A stretch of 14,915 bases of DNA from Candidatus Adiutrix sp. (GCA_031286085.1 JAITUX010000011.1:1-14915), one strand, 5' to 3'; numbered from the stretch's first letter, positions 5,201-12,623 are shown. Translations and numbers: made by a program. The notes: generated from the letters alone by a model not told the origin.

Positions 5201-6991
5201 ATGAGCCAGCAACAGCCCGATCCGAGCAAAAGCGTCAACCTGACCATAGACGGCCGGCCGGTTACCGTGCCCAAGGGCACCACCATTCTGGAAGCGGCCC
5301 GGACTATAGGCATCCACATTCCCGTGCTCTGCGACCACCCCGACCTGGCCTGGCGGGCCGTCTGCCGCCTGTGCGTGGTGGAGTGCGACGGCGGGAGCAA
5401 GCTGAACGCCGCCTGCGCCAACTATGTCTATGAAGGCCTCAAGGTGGTCACCAGCAATCCCCGCATCCAGAGCATACGCAAAATGATTGTGGAGATGATC
5501 CTGGCCGAGCATCCCCAGGAATGCCTGACCTGCATCCGCAGCCAGAATTGCGAACTGCAGCGCCTGGCCCTGCAGTTCGGCATCAAGAAGCCGCCCTTCC
5601 CCCTGGAACCCAAGACCTGCCCGGTGGACGTGGACACCAAGACCATTACCCGGGACATGAGCAAGTGCGTCAAGTGCGGCCGCTGCGTCGAGGTCTGCCA
5701 GGAGGTCCAGAGCGTCCGGGCCATCAATACCGCCTACCGCAGCCTCCATTATGAAATCACCACGCCCTATGACCAGGCCCTTATCGAAGGCCCCTGCGTC
5801 TATTGCGGCCAGTGCGCGGCGGTCTGCCCGGTGGGGGCCATTTATGAAAACGACCAGACCGAAGAGGTCTGGGCGGCCTTGGACAGCCCCGAGCGGCATG
5901 TGGTGGTGCAGACCGCCCCGGCCGTGCGCGTGGCCCTGGGCGACGAATTCGGCCTGCCCAAGGGGGCCATCACCACGGGCAAAATGGTCACGGCCTTGAA
6001 GCGCCTGGGCTTCGACAAGGTCTTCGACACCGATTTCACGGCCGATTTGACCATCATGGAAGAGGGCCACGAGCTTCTGCACCGCCTCAAGAACGGCGGC
6101 CGGCTGCCCATGATCACCAGTTGTTCTCCGGGCTGGATAAATTTCGCCGAAGTCTTCTACCCGGACCTGGTGGAGCACCTGTCCACCTGCAAGAGCCCCC
6201 AGCAGATGTTCGGCCCCCTGGCCAAGACCTACTATGCCCAGGTCTCCGGGGTGGAGGCCGCCAAGATAACCTCGGTCTCCATAATGCCCTGCACCGCCAA
6301 GAAGTTCGAGGCCCAGCGGCCGGAAATGGCCTCCAGCGGCTTCCGGGACGTTGACGTGGTGCTGACCACCCGGGAACTGGCCCGGATGATCAAGCTGGCC
6401 GGCATTGATTTCGCGGCCCTGCCCGAGAGCAAATACGACAGCCTCATGGGCGATTCCACCGGCGCGGCGGTCATTTTCGGCACTTCCGGCGGGGTCATGG
6501 AGGCGGCTCTCCGCACCGTCTATGAAGTGGTCACCGGCGAAACCCTGAAATCGGTGGATTTTGCAGGCGTGCGCGGCCACCAGGGGCTAAAGCAGGCCGA
6601 GGTGGACCTCAAGGGCACCAAGGTCAAGGTGCTCATCGCCAACGGCCTGGCCAACGCCCGCAAGATCATGGATTCCATCCGCAAGGGCGAATGCGACGCC
6701 ACCTTCGTGGAGATCATGTGTTGTCCAGGCGGGTGCGTGGGCGGCGGCGGCCAGCCTTACGGCAACAGCCGCATAAAGGCCCAGCGCATGGACGGCCTCT
6801 ACGAGGCCGACCGGCAGCTGCCCTTGCGGAAATCCCATGAAAACCCGGAGGTCAAGGCCATCTACGAGAAATTCCTGAAAGAGCCGCTGGGTGAAAAATC
6901 CCATCACCTCCTCCATACCCACTACAGCACCACCGGCAAGAACCACTGGAAGGGCGGCGGTCATGGCCACGGCCACGGTCACGGCCACTGA
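5201..6991 (+). CDS. hydA: [FeFe] hydrogenase catalytic subunit (HydA/HndD type) with histidine-rich tail
   Basis: The 596-residue protein is a soluble group A [FeFe] hydrogenase. In order it shows an N-terminal [2Fe-2S] ferredoxin domain (Cys44, 55, 58, 72), a His-Cys3 [4Fe-4S] site (His104, Cys108, 111, 117), two [4Fe-4S] ferredoxin sites (Cys156/159/162/166 and Cys199/202/205/209), then the H-domain with L1 TSCSPGW (306-312), L2 MPCTAKKFE (362-370) and L3 EIMCCPGGCVGGGGQP (504-519). The small-subunit-like end (RKSHENP...LLHTHY, 543-575) resembles HndD of Desulfovibrio fructosovorans. It catalyses H2 = 2H+ + 2e- in the cytoplasm, paired with the two upstream subunits. Oddities: Ser309 in L1 where TSCCP is common, an extra Cys507 in L3, and an HGHGHGHGH end. 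ATG 5201 has GAGGTG upstream. Maturases HydE/F/G are not in the window. Confidence 0.94.
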   Translation: MSQQQPDPSKSVNLTIDGRPVTVPKGTTILEAARTIGIHIPVLCDHPDLAWRAVCRLCVVECDGGSKLNAACANYVYEGLKVVTSNPRIQSIRKMIVEMILAEHPQECLTCIRSQNCELQRLALQFGIKKPPFPLEPKTCPVDVDTKTITRDMSKCVKCGRCVEVCQEVQSVRAINTAYRSLHYEITTPYDQALIEGPCVYCGQCAAVCPVGAIYENDQTEEVWAALDSPERHVVVQTAPAVRVALGDEFGLPKGAITTGKMVTALKRLGFDKVFDTDFTADLTIMEEGHELLHRLKNGGRLPMITSCSPGWINFAEVFYPDLVEHLSTCKSPQQMFGPLAKTYYAQVSGVEAAKITSVSIMPCTAKKFEAQRPEMASSGFRDVDVVLTTRELARMIKLAGIDFAALPESKYDSLMGDSTGAAVIFGTSGGVMEAALRTVYEVVTGETLKSVDFAGVRGHQGLKQAEVDLKGTKVKVLIANGLANARKIMDSIRKGECDATFVEIMCCPGGCVGGGGQPYGNSRIKAQRMDGLYEADRQLPLRKSHENPEVKAIYEKFLKEPLGEKSHHLLHTHYSTTGKNHWKGGGHGHGHGHGH

Positions 6992-7015
6992 CGCCGGTTC
7001 CCGACCTTAGGAGAG

Positions 7016-7050
7016 GAAGGCCGCGGCTCCATCCGGGCCGCGGCCTTCTT
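7016..7050 (+). terminator. Intrinsic terminator of the hydrogenase operon
   Basis: A perfect 12-base stem, GAAGGCCGCGGC (7016-7027) with GCCGCGGCCTTC (7037-7048), has a nine-base loop and is followed by a short TT. It lies 25 bases after the hydA stop and before the cheW promoter. The T-run is weak, so termination strength is inferred from the stem. Confidence 0.65.
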
Positions 7051-7071
7051 GCGCCGGGGACGGCCTCTCTC

Positions 7072-7100
7072 TTGTCTTGAACAGCTTTTCGGATTATAAT
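7072..7100 (+). promoter_or_regulatory. Sigma-70-type promoter for cheW-mla
   Basis: A perfect -10 box TATAAT (7095-7100) stands 17 bases after TTGTCT (7072-7077). The start site would be near 7107, giving a leader of about 50 bases before cheW. It lies between the hydrogenase terminator and the cheW ribosome site, where a promoter is expected. Confidence 0.6.
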
Positions 7101-7159
7101 GCCTGGCAGCGCAGGGAGCCTGCCGATATAAACATTGAACGGCCGGGAGGAAGACGACC

Positions 7160-7681
7160 ATGAGCGAAGAAGCCGCCGCCGCGATGGAAGTAACGCAGCC
7201 TGTCGAAGTTCCCGACCAATTCCGGGTTGAACATGAGGGCAAATACCTGACCTTCCAACTGGCCGAGGAAGGCTACGGCATCGGCATACTCAAGGTCCGG
7301 GAAATCATCGGCATGTTGCCGGTGACTCCGGTGCCTCAGACCCCCCACTTTCTCAAGGGCGTCATCAATCTGCGCGGCCAGGTCATCCCGGTGGTGGATC
7401 TAAGGCTTAAATTCGGGCTGCTGGAAGAGGAATATACCGAACGCACCAGCATCATAGTGGTGGAAGTCAAGGGCGTCTCCAACAGCATTCCCATCGGCAT
7501 CGTGGTGGACACGGTTTCCGAGGTCATCAACATCACGGCCGGCTCCATAGAACCGCCCCCGACTTTCGGCGCGTCCATCAAGACCAGTTATATTCTGGGC
7601 ATGGCCAAGACCGACAGCGGGGTCAAGATACTTTTGAACATCGACCAGGTGCTGTCCGCCGACGAGCTGGGCGCCATTTGA
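7160..7681 (+). CDS. cheW: Chemotaxis coupling protein CheW
   Basis: The 173-residue protein is a single CheW domain (about residues 25-168) with a short acidic N-terminal extension. Family landmarks are KYLTFQLAEEGYGIGILKVREI (start of domain), PQTPHFLKGVINLRGQVIPVVDLR (with the conserved NLRG), VVDTVSEV, and the closing ILNIDQVLS-like segment (here LLNIDQVLSADEL). CheW links chemoreceptors to the kinase CheA beneath the inner membrane. ATG 7160 is preceded by GGGAGGAAG at good spacing. No cheA, receptor or cheY is in the window, so this is an orphan cheW. Its TGA stop overlaps the TTG start of the next gene (TTGA), so it is probably co-transcribed and translationally coupled with a lipid-transport permease, an unusual partner. 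Confidence 0.93.
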   Translation: MSEEAAAAMEVTQPVEVPDQFRVEHEGKYLTFQLAEEGYGIGILKVREIIGMLPVTPVPQTPHFLKGVINLRGQVIPVVDLRLKFGLLEEEYTERTSIIVVEVKGVSNSIPIGIVVDTVSEVINITAGSIEPPPTFGASIKTSYILGMAKTDSGVKILLNIDQVLSADELGAI

Positions 7682-8493
7682 GGCGCCCTTCGGCCGTCCT
7701 GGCCGCGGCGGCGTCGGAAATGGTCGGGGCCGTGGGCCGCTGGGCCCTGGCCCACCTCCGCCGCCTGGGCGAACAGGCCGGTTTCGCCGGGCGTCTCTTT
7801 AGGCTCGGCCGCCTTCCGGTCAGGGGCCTCATGCTCCGGCTGGCGCTGGATGAAGTCTTCAAACTGGTCCTGGGGGCGTTGCCGCTCACCCTTTTGGTCG
7901 GTTTCATCATGGGCGGGGCCTGGGCCTTTATCTGGCTCGGGCCTTTGGCCTATCTGGGCGGCGGTCTCGACAGCGTAACCTCGGCCCTGATTCACGTCAA
8001 CTCCCTGCTCCTGGCGCCCATACTGGTTTCCGTAATCATAATTTTCGGTTACGGCGCCTCCACCGTCTGGGAACTGGCGGTGATGAAGGCGACCCGCCAG
8101 TTTGAGACCCTCGTCCGCCTGGGCGTGCCTCCGGAACATTTTCTGGCCCTGCCCCGCATAGCGGCCACCCTGGTCGCCCTGCCGCCGCTCCTGGCCATAT
8201 TCACGCTGGTCTCCTTTGTCGGCGCTTATATCATGGTCTGGCAATACACCGGCCATTCGGTCCTGGCCTTCATCATCTCCCTGGGCGACAACGCCCGGGC
8301 CTTCCACTTCATAGCCATTCTATTTAAAAGCCTCGGCCTGTCCCTGTCCCTGTCCTTCTTCACCATCTATGGGGGCTTCGAGGTGGAAACCGGCGGCCTG
8401 GGCCGGGGCTCGGACATCTTGAGCCAGGCCTTGGCCGAAGCCTTCTTCTTCAGCATCCTGTCCAGCCTGCTGGTTTCGGCCTTTTTCAGGTGA
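7678..8493 (+). CDS. mlaE: MlaE/YrbE-type permease of an MCE lipid transporter
   Basis: The 271-residue protein fits the MlaE permease family: an amphipathic N-terminal region, then about five hydrophobic segments (approximately 62-82, 105-126, 163-188, 193-203 with 209-232, 253-270). The family core around APILVSVIIIFGYGASTVWEL-AVMKATRQFETL (113-145) corresponds to the usual GPLLTALILAGR...AELGTMKVTEQIDAL block, though quite diverged (GAS for GAA/AGR). In the inner membrane such permeases form the channel of ABC-driven phospholipid transport. The start is not certain: TTG 7678 gives a four-base overlap with cheW and good coupling but a weak ribosome site; ATG 7720 is an alternative with no better site. 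The next gene begins three bases after its stop. Confidence 0.8.
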   Translation: MRRPSAVLAAAASEMVGAVGRWALAHLRRLGEQAGFAGRLFRLGRLPVRGLMLRLALDEVFKLVLGALPLTLLVGFIMGGAWAFIWLGPLAYLGGGLDSVTSALIHVNSLLLAPILVSVIIIFGYGASTVWELAVMKATRQFETLVRLGVPPEHFLALPRIAATLVALPPLLAIFTLVSFVGAYIMVWQYTGHSVLAFIISLGDNARAFHFIAILFKSLGLSLSLSFFTIYGGFEVETGGLGRGSDILSQALAEAFFFSILSSLLVSAFFR

Positions 8494-8496
8494 CCT

Positions 8497-9201
8497 GTGC
8501 CGCGAACCGGGGAAAGCGGAACGGTTTCGCCCGGCGGCCCGCCGCCGGCGGGGGCACCGGCCTTATCGGCCGAAGGGGTGCGGCTGGCCGATGAAGCCGG
8601 GCGCAGCCACGGCCCCCTGGATATGGTTGTCCGGCCCGGGGAGATGTCCCTGGTCATCGTCCGTGAACTGGGCCTGCTCCGGCGGCTCATGAAATGCTGC
8701 CTGGCTTTCGAGCGCCCCGACTCCGGCCGGCTTTCCTGGTGGCCCGGGGCCGTCCCCGGCGACGCCTTTTACCGCCAGATAGGTTACGTGGACCGTCAGA
8801 GCCAGCTTCTGCACCGCTGGTCTCTTCTGGACCACTTCCGCATCTTTGACGGCTATTCAGGAGCCGCCGGCGACCCGGGGGCCGCCCGAAAACTCCTGGA
8901 TTCCCTGGGCCTGACGGCCCAGGCCGGGCTGCCGACTGAAAACCTGGCCGAACCCGTCCGCCGCCTGGCCCTCTACGCCCTGGCCCTTTACCAGCGCCCG
9001 CGCCTGATGCTCCTGGAACGCCCGTTCCAGTCCCTGGACAGGGATTTCCAGCTGGTCTGGGACCTTATCCGGGGCCGGGTCGCGGCCGGCGAACTGGCCG
9101 TCATGGTCTTCGAGCGCTCCAGGGACCCCTATCCCCAGGATTCCTTCCGCCAGACGGCCGTTTTTTCACATTCTTCCGCCGGACCTCTTAATTTATCTTG
9201 A
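8497..9201 (+). CDS. Degenerate ABC ATPase-like protein (MlaF position), probably catalytically inactive
   Basis: This 234-residue protein sits between mlaE and mlaD where the ATPase MlaF belongs and keeps the ABC scaffold: GEMSLVIV (48-55), AFERPDSGRL (70-79), IGYVDRQSQLL (95-105) and RRLALYALALYQRPRLMLLERPFQSLD (155-181, given here only as landmarks). Yet each catalytic motif is lost. The Walker A region reads RELGLLRRL (56-64) with no GxGKS/T; the LSGGQ signature is LAEPV (150-154); Walker B reads LMLLERP, so the DE pair is Glu174-Arg175; the switch-His segment reads VFERSRD. The frame is intact with the same codon use as its neighbours, so it is not a decaying pseudogene by sight. GTG 8497 follows AGGTGA. 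A pseudo-ATPase subunit or a scaffold is inferred; ATP may be supplied by another MlaF-like protein in trans. Confidence 0.75.
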   Translation: MPRTGESGTVSPGGPPPAGAPALSAEGVRLADEAGRSHGPLDMVVRPGEMSLVIVRELGLLRRLMKCCLAFERPDSGRLSWWPGAVPGDAFYRQIGYVDRQSQLLHRWSLLDHFRIFDGYSGAAGDPGAARKLLDSLGLTAQAGLPTENLAEPVRRLALYALALYQRPRLMLLERPFQSLDRDFQLVWDLIRGRVAAGELAVMVFERSRDPYPQDSFRQTAVFSHSSAGPLNLS

Positions 9202-9226
9202 GGCCCGGAGCCAAAATGTGTAAAAT
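9198..9226 (+). promoter_or_regulatory. Probable internal promoter before mlaD
   Basis: TTGAGG (9198-9203, overlapping the stop of the upstream gene) and TAAAAT (9221-9226) are 17 bases apart. It opens a 142-base gap that contains no gene, so mlaD and the TPR lipoprotein may be transcribed separately from mlaE. Confidence 0.5.
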
Positions 9227-9248
9227 AATATACAAGATGTTGTGTCTT

Positions 9249-9263
9249 GGGGCCTATGGCCCC
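9249..9263. repeat. GGGGCC-N3-GGCCCC palindrome
   Basis: GGGGCC (9249-9254), loop TAT, GGCCCC (9258-9263). The same core with other loops occurs at 2006-2020 and 2113-2127. Here it lies in the mlaD leader, just after the promoter at 9198-9226, and is followed by GGTGAGGGCGC, slightly reminiscent of the repeat at 2021-2130. Confidence 0.5.
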
Positions 9264-9343
9264 GGTGAGGGCGCAAGGTCGGCGGACGGGAACATTTTTT
9301 AAGCCAAGCCCGCTCTTTCAAAGCCCGCAAAAATGGGGAGGCC

Positions 9344-10237
9344 ATGCACGCGCCTTATACTCGTAGGGAAAAGCTGGCCGGCCTCTTCCTTCTGGCCGGG
9401 CTGGCGGTCGGTTTCGCCATTACCGTGGTCGTCGGCGGCGGGCAGGATTGGTTTCGCCAATACAACCAGTATTACGCCATCTTCAACAACGGCTACGGCC
9501 TGGAACCCGGGGTCAAGGTCAAGTTTTTGCGCACGGATATCGGCCTGGTGACCCGCCTGGAACTGACCGACAACAACAAGGTCAAGGTTCATCTGGCCAT
9601 ACGCGAGGATTTCGCCGACCGCCTCAAGACCGACAGCGTGGCCAACATAAACAGCCCCACCTTCATAGGCAGTGAATTCATAGATATCCTGCCCGGCAGC
9701 CCCAAGACCGCCCTGATTCCCGACGGCGGCCAGATTCCGGCCGTGGAGCGCAAAAGCCTGTCCGAATACGTGGAAGACCTGCACCTGGACATCATGCTGG
9801 CCCGGGTGGAGGACACCATGACCAATGTGGCCAGCCTGACCAGCCAGCTTCAGGAGCCGGCCGGGCCTTTCCTGGGCACCATGTCCGACGTCCGCAACAT
9901 AACCTCCACCGTGGCCGGCGGCCAAGGCAACCTGGGCCGCCTTATCCACGACGAGGAAGCCTACGACAAGGTCAACCAAAGCCTCGGCGACGTCAACGCC
10001 ATCACCGGCAACCTGGCCGGCCTGAGCGGCCACTTGAACCGGGATATACCGCCCATAGTCGCCCAGGTGGAACAGGGCGCCCGCAACCTGCCGGAAATCG
10101 GCCGGGGGGTTCACGAAGGTATCCGCAGCGCCACCCAGATATTGGAATCGGTCAAGCGCAATTTTCTGATCCGGGGGAATCTGCCCCGGGAACCGGCCGT
10201 CGAGACCCCCACCGTGCCCGCCCGTCAGGGATTCTGA
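9344..10237 (+). CDS. mlaD: MlaD-type MCE-domain protein
   Basis: The 297-residue protein has one N-terminal membrane anchor (residues 11-32), a single MCE domain (about 42-118, with NNGYGLEPGVKVKFLRTDIGLV and SPTFIGSEFIDILPG as recognisable parts) and a C-terminal helical region (about 140-275) that includes the common MCE-tail segment GNLGRLIHDEEAYDKV (195-210). Such proteins form hexameric rings on the periplasmic face of the inner membrane and carry lipids between the permease and the periplasmic or outer-membrane partner. It is longer than E. coli MlaD (about 180) and fits the longer tail forms. ATG 9344 follows GGGGAGG by two bases and starts just before the anchor. The next gene starts two bases after its stop, so the two are one unit. 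Confidence 0.9.
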   Translation: MHAPYTRREKLAGLFLLAGLAVGFAITVVVGGGQDWFRQYNQYYAIFNNGYGLEPGVKVKFLRTDIGLVTRLELTDNNKVKVHLAIREDFADRLKTDSVANINSPTFIGSEFIDILPGSPKTALIPDGGQIPAVERKSLSEYVEDLHLDIMLARVEDTMTNVASLTSQLQEPAGPFLGTMSDVRNITSTVAGGQGNLGRLIHDEEAYDKVNQSLGDVNAITGNLAGLSGHLNRDIPPIVAQVEQGARNLPEIGRGVHEGIRSATQILESVKRNFLIRGNLPREPAVETPTVPARQGF

Positions 10238-10239
10238 CC

Positions 10240-11283
10240 GTGGTCCGCTCTTTCGCCCGGGCGGTTCTGGCCGCCGTGATTTTGGCCGGTTCGGGTTGCG
10301 GCGGGTCTCTCCCGCCGCCCGACCCGCCCAATCTGGCCGAGGCCAAGGACAGCCTGAGCCGGGGCAATTACTGGTTCGGGCGGGGTTGCTACCGGGAGGC
10401 CGGGCGTTTTTTCCGGGAAGGTGAAATTTCAGCCCGCCTCAGCGATGAGGTGCGGCTCATTATAAAGGCTTTGAACAGCCAGGGCGCGGCGGCCCTGGCC
10501 CAGGGCGACCAGGATAAGGCCGCTAGTTTTCTGGCCCAGGCTCTGGATTTGGCCCAAGCCCAGCCCGGCCGGCCGGAGTTGGACCGCATTCTGGGCAACC
10601 TGGCCGCCCTGGCCCGGCGCCTGGGCCGGCCCGAGGACGCGGGGGAATTATGGCGGGCCGCGGTCCAGGCGGCCGTTTCAGCCGGGTTTTCGCCGGCCAC
10701 CTACCAGGCCAGCCTGGCCCGGCTTCATTTGGAGGCCGGCCGGCGGGACGACTTTCTGGCCTTGGCCGACCAAGCCCTGGCCGAGGCCTTGAAATCGGCC
10801 CGGCCCCCGGCCAAAACCTCCCGCCCCCCGGCCGGCGGCGCGCCGAAGAAGGGTGGGGGCGGCTCCGAACTTTCGGCCGAGACGCCAACTCCGGCCGGTC
10901 CGCCCGCGCCTGAAAACCTGGTTCTGGCCGACGCCTTGAACCTGGCCGGCCAGGCGGCCGGCCTGAGAGGGGACCGGGCCGCGGCTGAAAAATTTTTCCG
11001 CGAGGCCCTGGCCCTGGACCGCCAGATGGAATACACCCCCGGGCTGGCCCAGGACACCGAAGCCTTGGGGGCGCTTTTGAGCGGGGGCGAGAGGGCCGGC
11101 GAGGCGGCGGGCTTCCTGGACCGGGCCTTCCACTTGCGTCTGGCCCTGGGCGACGACCAGGGGGCCGCCCGCATCCTGGCCGCCCTGAAAGACTTGAGTT
11201 CAGGCGTACCCGTCAATTTGGAAGGGTATCAGGCGGCCCTGAAAAACCCCGGCCCCTACCGCCTGGACCAGCGCTGCCCCTGA
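10240..11283 (+). CDS. TPR-repeat lipoprotein linked to the MCE cluster
   Basis: The 347-residue product has a short hydrophobic export signal (about 5-19) ending AGSGC, so Cys20 is a likely lipidation site, though the -3 residue (Gly) is not ideal. After a Pro-rich linker come helix-turn-helix repeats resembling TPR units: about 32-65, 72-112, 115-150, 153-190, then a low-complexity Pro/Gly/Ala linker (about 191-223), and further repeats at about 225-330 (AEKFFREALALDRQ is a clear TPR helix). TPR lipoproteins serve as assembly platforms; here it takes the place where other MCE clusters have MlaC or an ABC auxiliary lipoprotein. GTG 10240 is two bases after the mlaD stop, with AGGGA eight bases upstream. 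The specific role is not known. Confidence 0.75.
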   Translation: MVRSFARAVLAAVILAGSGCGGSLPPPDPPNLAEAKDSLSRGNYWFGRGCYREAGRFFREGEISARLSDEVRLIIKALNSQGAAALAQGDQDKAASFLAQALDLAQAQPGRPELDRILGNLAALARRLGRPEDAGELWRAAVQAAVSAGFSPATYQASLARLHLEAGRRDDFLALADQALAEALKSARPPAKTSRPPAGGAPKKGGGGSELSAETPTPAGPPAPENLVLADALNLAGQAAGLRGDRAAAEKFFREALALDRQMEYTPGLAQDTEALGALLSGGERAGEAAGFLDRAFHLRLALGDDQGAARILAALKDLSSGVPVNLEGYQAALKNPGPYRLDQRCP

Positions 11284-11307
11284 GCGCCGGTGGGCGCTTT
11301 TAGTTTC
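11283..11307 (+). terminator. Intrinsic terminator after the TPR lipoprotein gene
   Basis: AGCGCC (11283-11288) pairs with GGCGCT (11293-11298) around GGTG and runs into TTTTAGTTTC. It begins on the last base of the stop codon of the TPR gene and opens the repeat at 11284-11385. Confidence 0.6.
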
Positions 11308-11385
11308 ATTGACCTTCCGGCCCCGGCGGCCGGCCTCGCGTTGCCCCGCCGCCCGCCGGCCAAGGGGTCTCTGGGCCGCTGGCCG
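11284..11385 (+). repeat. Dispersed intergenic repeat, copy 3
   Basis: After the hairpin and T-tract come GACCTTCCGGCCCCGGC, CGCGTTG, GCCCGCCGGC and GGGGTC in the same order and almost the same spacing as in 2021-2130, ending in a CTGGGCCGCTGGCC segment at the place of the terminal hairpin there. It fills the whole gap between two convergent genes, so it may also end transcription of the minus-strand aminotransferase gene. Confidence 0.6.
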
Positions 11386-11390
11386 ATATT

Positions 11391-12587
11391 TCAAACCAGC
11401 TTCAATAGGGCCGCCTTTATCCTCTCCAGGCCCCGTTCTATGTCGGCCTCGCCGACGGCGTAGCAAATCCTCAGGGTCTTTCCGTCGCCGAAGCAGGAGC
11501 CCGGCACCAGGGCCGTGCCCGCCTCCTCCAGGAGATAGTCGGCCAGGGCGTCGTTGTCGGCCAGTATCCGGCCGCCCCGTTTTTTCCCCAGGTAAGCTGT
11601 AACGTCCGGTAAAACATAAAAAGCGCCCTGGGGCCGGGGACAGCTCAAGCCGGGTATGTCGGCCAGGAGCCTAAGAACCAGGTCCCGCCGCCGGGCAAAG
11701 GAAACCCGCATGTCTTCCACCTCGTCCTGGGGGCCGTCGAGCGCGGCCACCGCGGCCTTCTGGGAAATGGAACAGGGGTTCGAGGTGGTCTGGCTCTGAA
11801 TTTTGGCCACGCCTTGGGCCACTTTTTCCGGCCCGGCCAGAAAACCCACCCGCCAGCCGGTCATGGCGTAAGTCTTGGAAAGGCCGTGGGCGATGACGGT
11901 GCGTTCGGCCAGTTCCGGCCGCAGCATGGGCAGATTGTGGAACTTGAAGCCGTCGAAGATTATTTTTTCATAGATGTCGTCCGAAACCACCCAGAGGTCA
12001 TGCTTCAGGGCCAGGTCGGCCAGTTCCGCCAAGCGCTCCGGGCCGTAGGCCATGCCGGTGGGGTTGGAGGGGGAATTGAGGATCAGGCCCCGGGTGCGGG
12101 GGGTGATGAATCTGTCCAGTTCCTCGGCCGTCAGGGTATAGCCGTTCTCCGCCAGGGTCGGCGCCAGGACCGGCTTGGCCCCGCACAGTGAAATCATGGG
12201 CGGATAGCTGACCCAGGCCGGGACGGGCACGATGACCTCGTCGCCGGGCTGGAAGAGGGCCAGGAAGATATTGTAGAGGGTGTGCTTGCCGCCGTTGGAA
12301 ATAACGATCTGGCCGGGCTTGTAGTCCAGGCCGTTGTCCAGCTTGAATTTGCGGGCCACGGCCTCTTTGAGTTCCAGAAGGCCGTCGGCCGGCGTATAGC
12401 GGGTGAAACCGTCCCGGATGGCCTTGATGGCCGCTTCGCGGATGTGGCCCGGCGTATCGAAATCAGGCTCGCCGATGCCGAAATTGACTATGTCCGCGCC
12501 CGAGGTTTTCAGGGCCTTGGTCTTGGCGTCCAGGGACAGGGTGGGGGAGGGGGCGATGAGGTTCAGCCGGTCCGCGTAAGTTGGCAT
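11391..12587 (-). CDS. aspC: Class I PLP aminotransferase, aspartate aminotransferase type
   Basis: The 398-residue protein is a fold-type I aminotransferase of the I-gamma aspartate (or aspartate/prephenate) group. Visible landmarks are FGIGEPDFDTP (36-46), the SNGGKHTLYN phosphate-site loop (97-106), NSPSNPTG (171-178, with the Asn that touches PLP), SDDIYEKIIF (202-211, Asp203 and Tyr206), the Schiff-base lysine in SKTYAMTGWRVGF (Lys238) and LRICYA (372-377) with the substrate-carboxylate arginine. It swaps the amino group between aspartate and 2-oxoglutarate in the cytoplasm; other amino or keto acids are possible within this group. Length is normal. ATG 12587 fits the family start; the ribosome site (GAGACG) is weak. 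It is a single-gene unit with a good promoter just upstream, and it converges on the mla cluster. Confidence 0.9.
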   Translation of the reverse strand: MPTYADRLNLIAPSPTLSLDAKTKALKTSGADIVNFGIGEPDFDTPGHIREAAIKAIRDGFTRYTPADGLLELKEAVARKFKLDNGLDYKPGQIVISNGGKHTLYNIFLALFQPGDEVIVPVPAWVSYPPMISLCGAKPVLAPTLAENGYTLTAEELDRFITPRTRGLILNSPSNPTGMAYGPERLAELADLALKHDLWVVSDDIYEKIIFDGFKFHNLPMLRPELAERTVIAHGLSKTYAMTGWRVGFLAGPEKVAQGVAKIQSQTTSNPCSISQKAAVAALDGPQDEVEDMRVSFARRRDLVLRLLADIPGLSCPRPQGAFYVLPDVTAYLGKKRGGRILADNDALADYLLEEAGTALVPGSCFGDGKTLRICYAVGEADIERGLERIKAALLKLV

Positions 12588-12623
12588 GACACGTCTCGTA
12601 TAGGGGGAAGATGGGCCACCCTA

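Noticed and set aside
5156..6580. Minus-strand open frame of 474 codons inside hydA
   Set aside because: Rich in His/Gly/Asp from reversed GC-rich codons, no family resemblance; the plus strand carries all hydrogenase motifs.
7678..9201. Complete, active MlaFE pair
   Set aside because: The ATPase-like gene lacks Walker A, signature and Walker B catalytic residues, so it cannot be listed as a normal MlaF.
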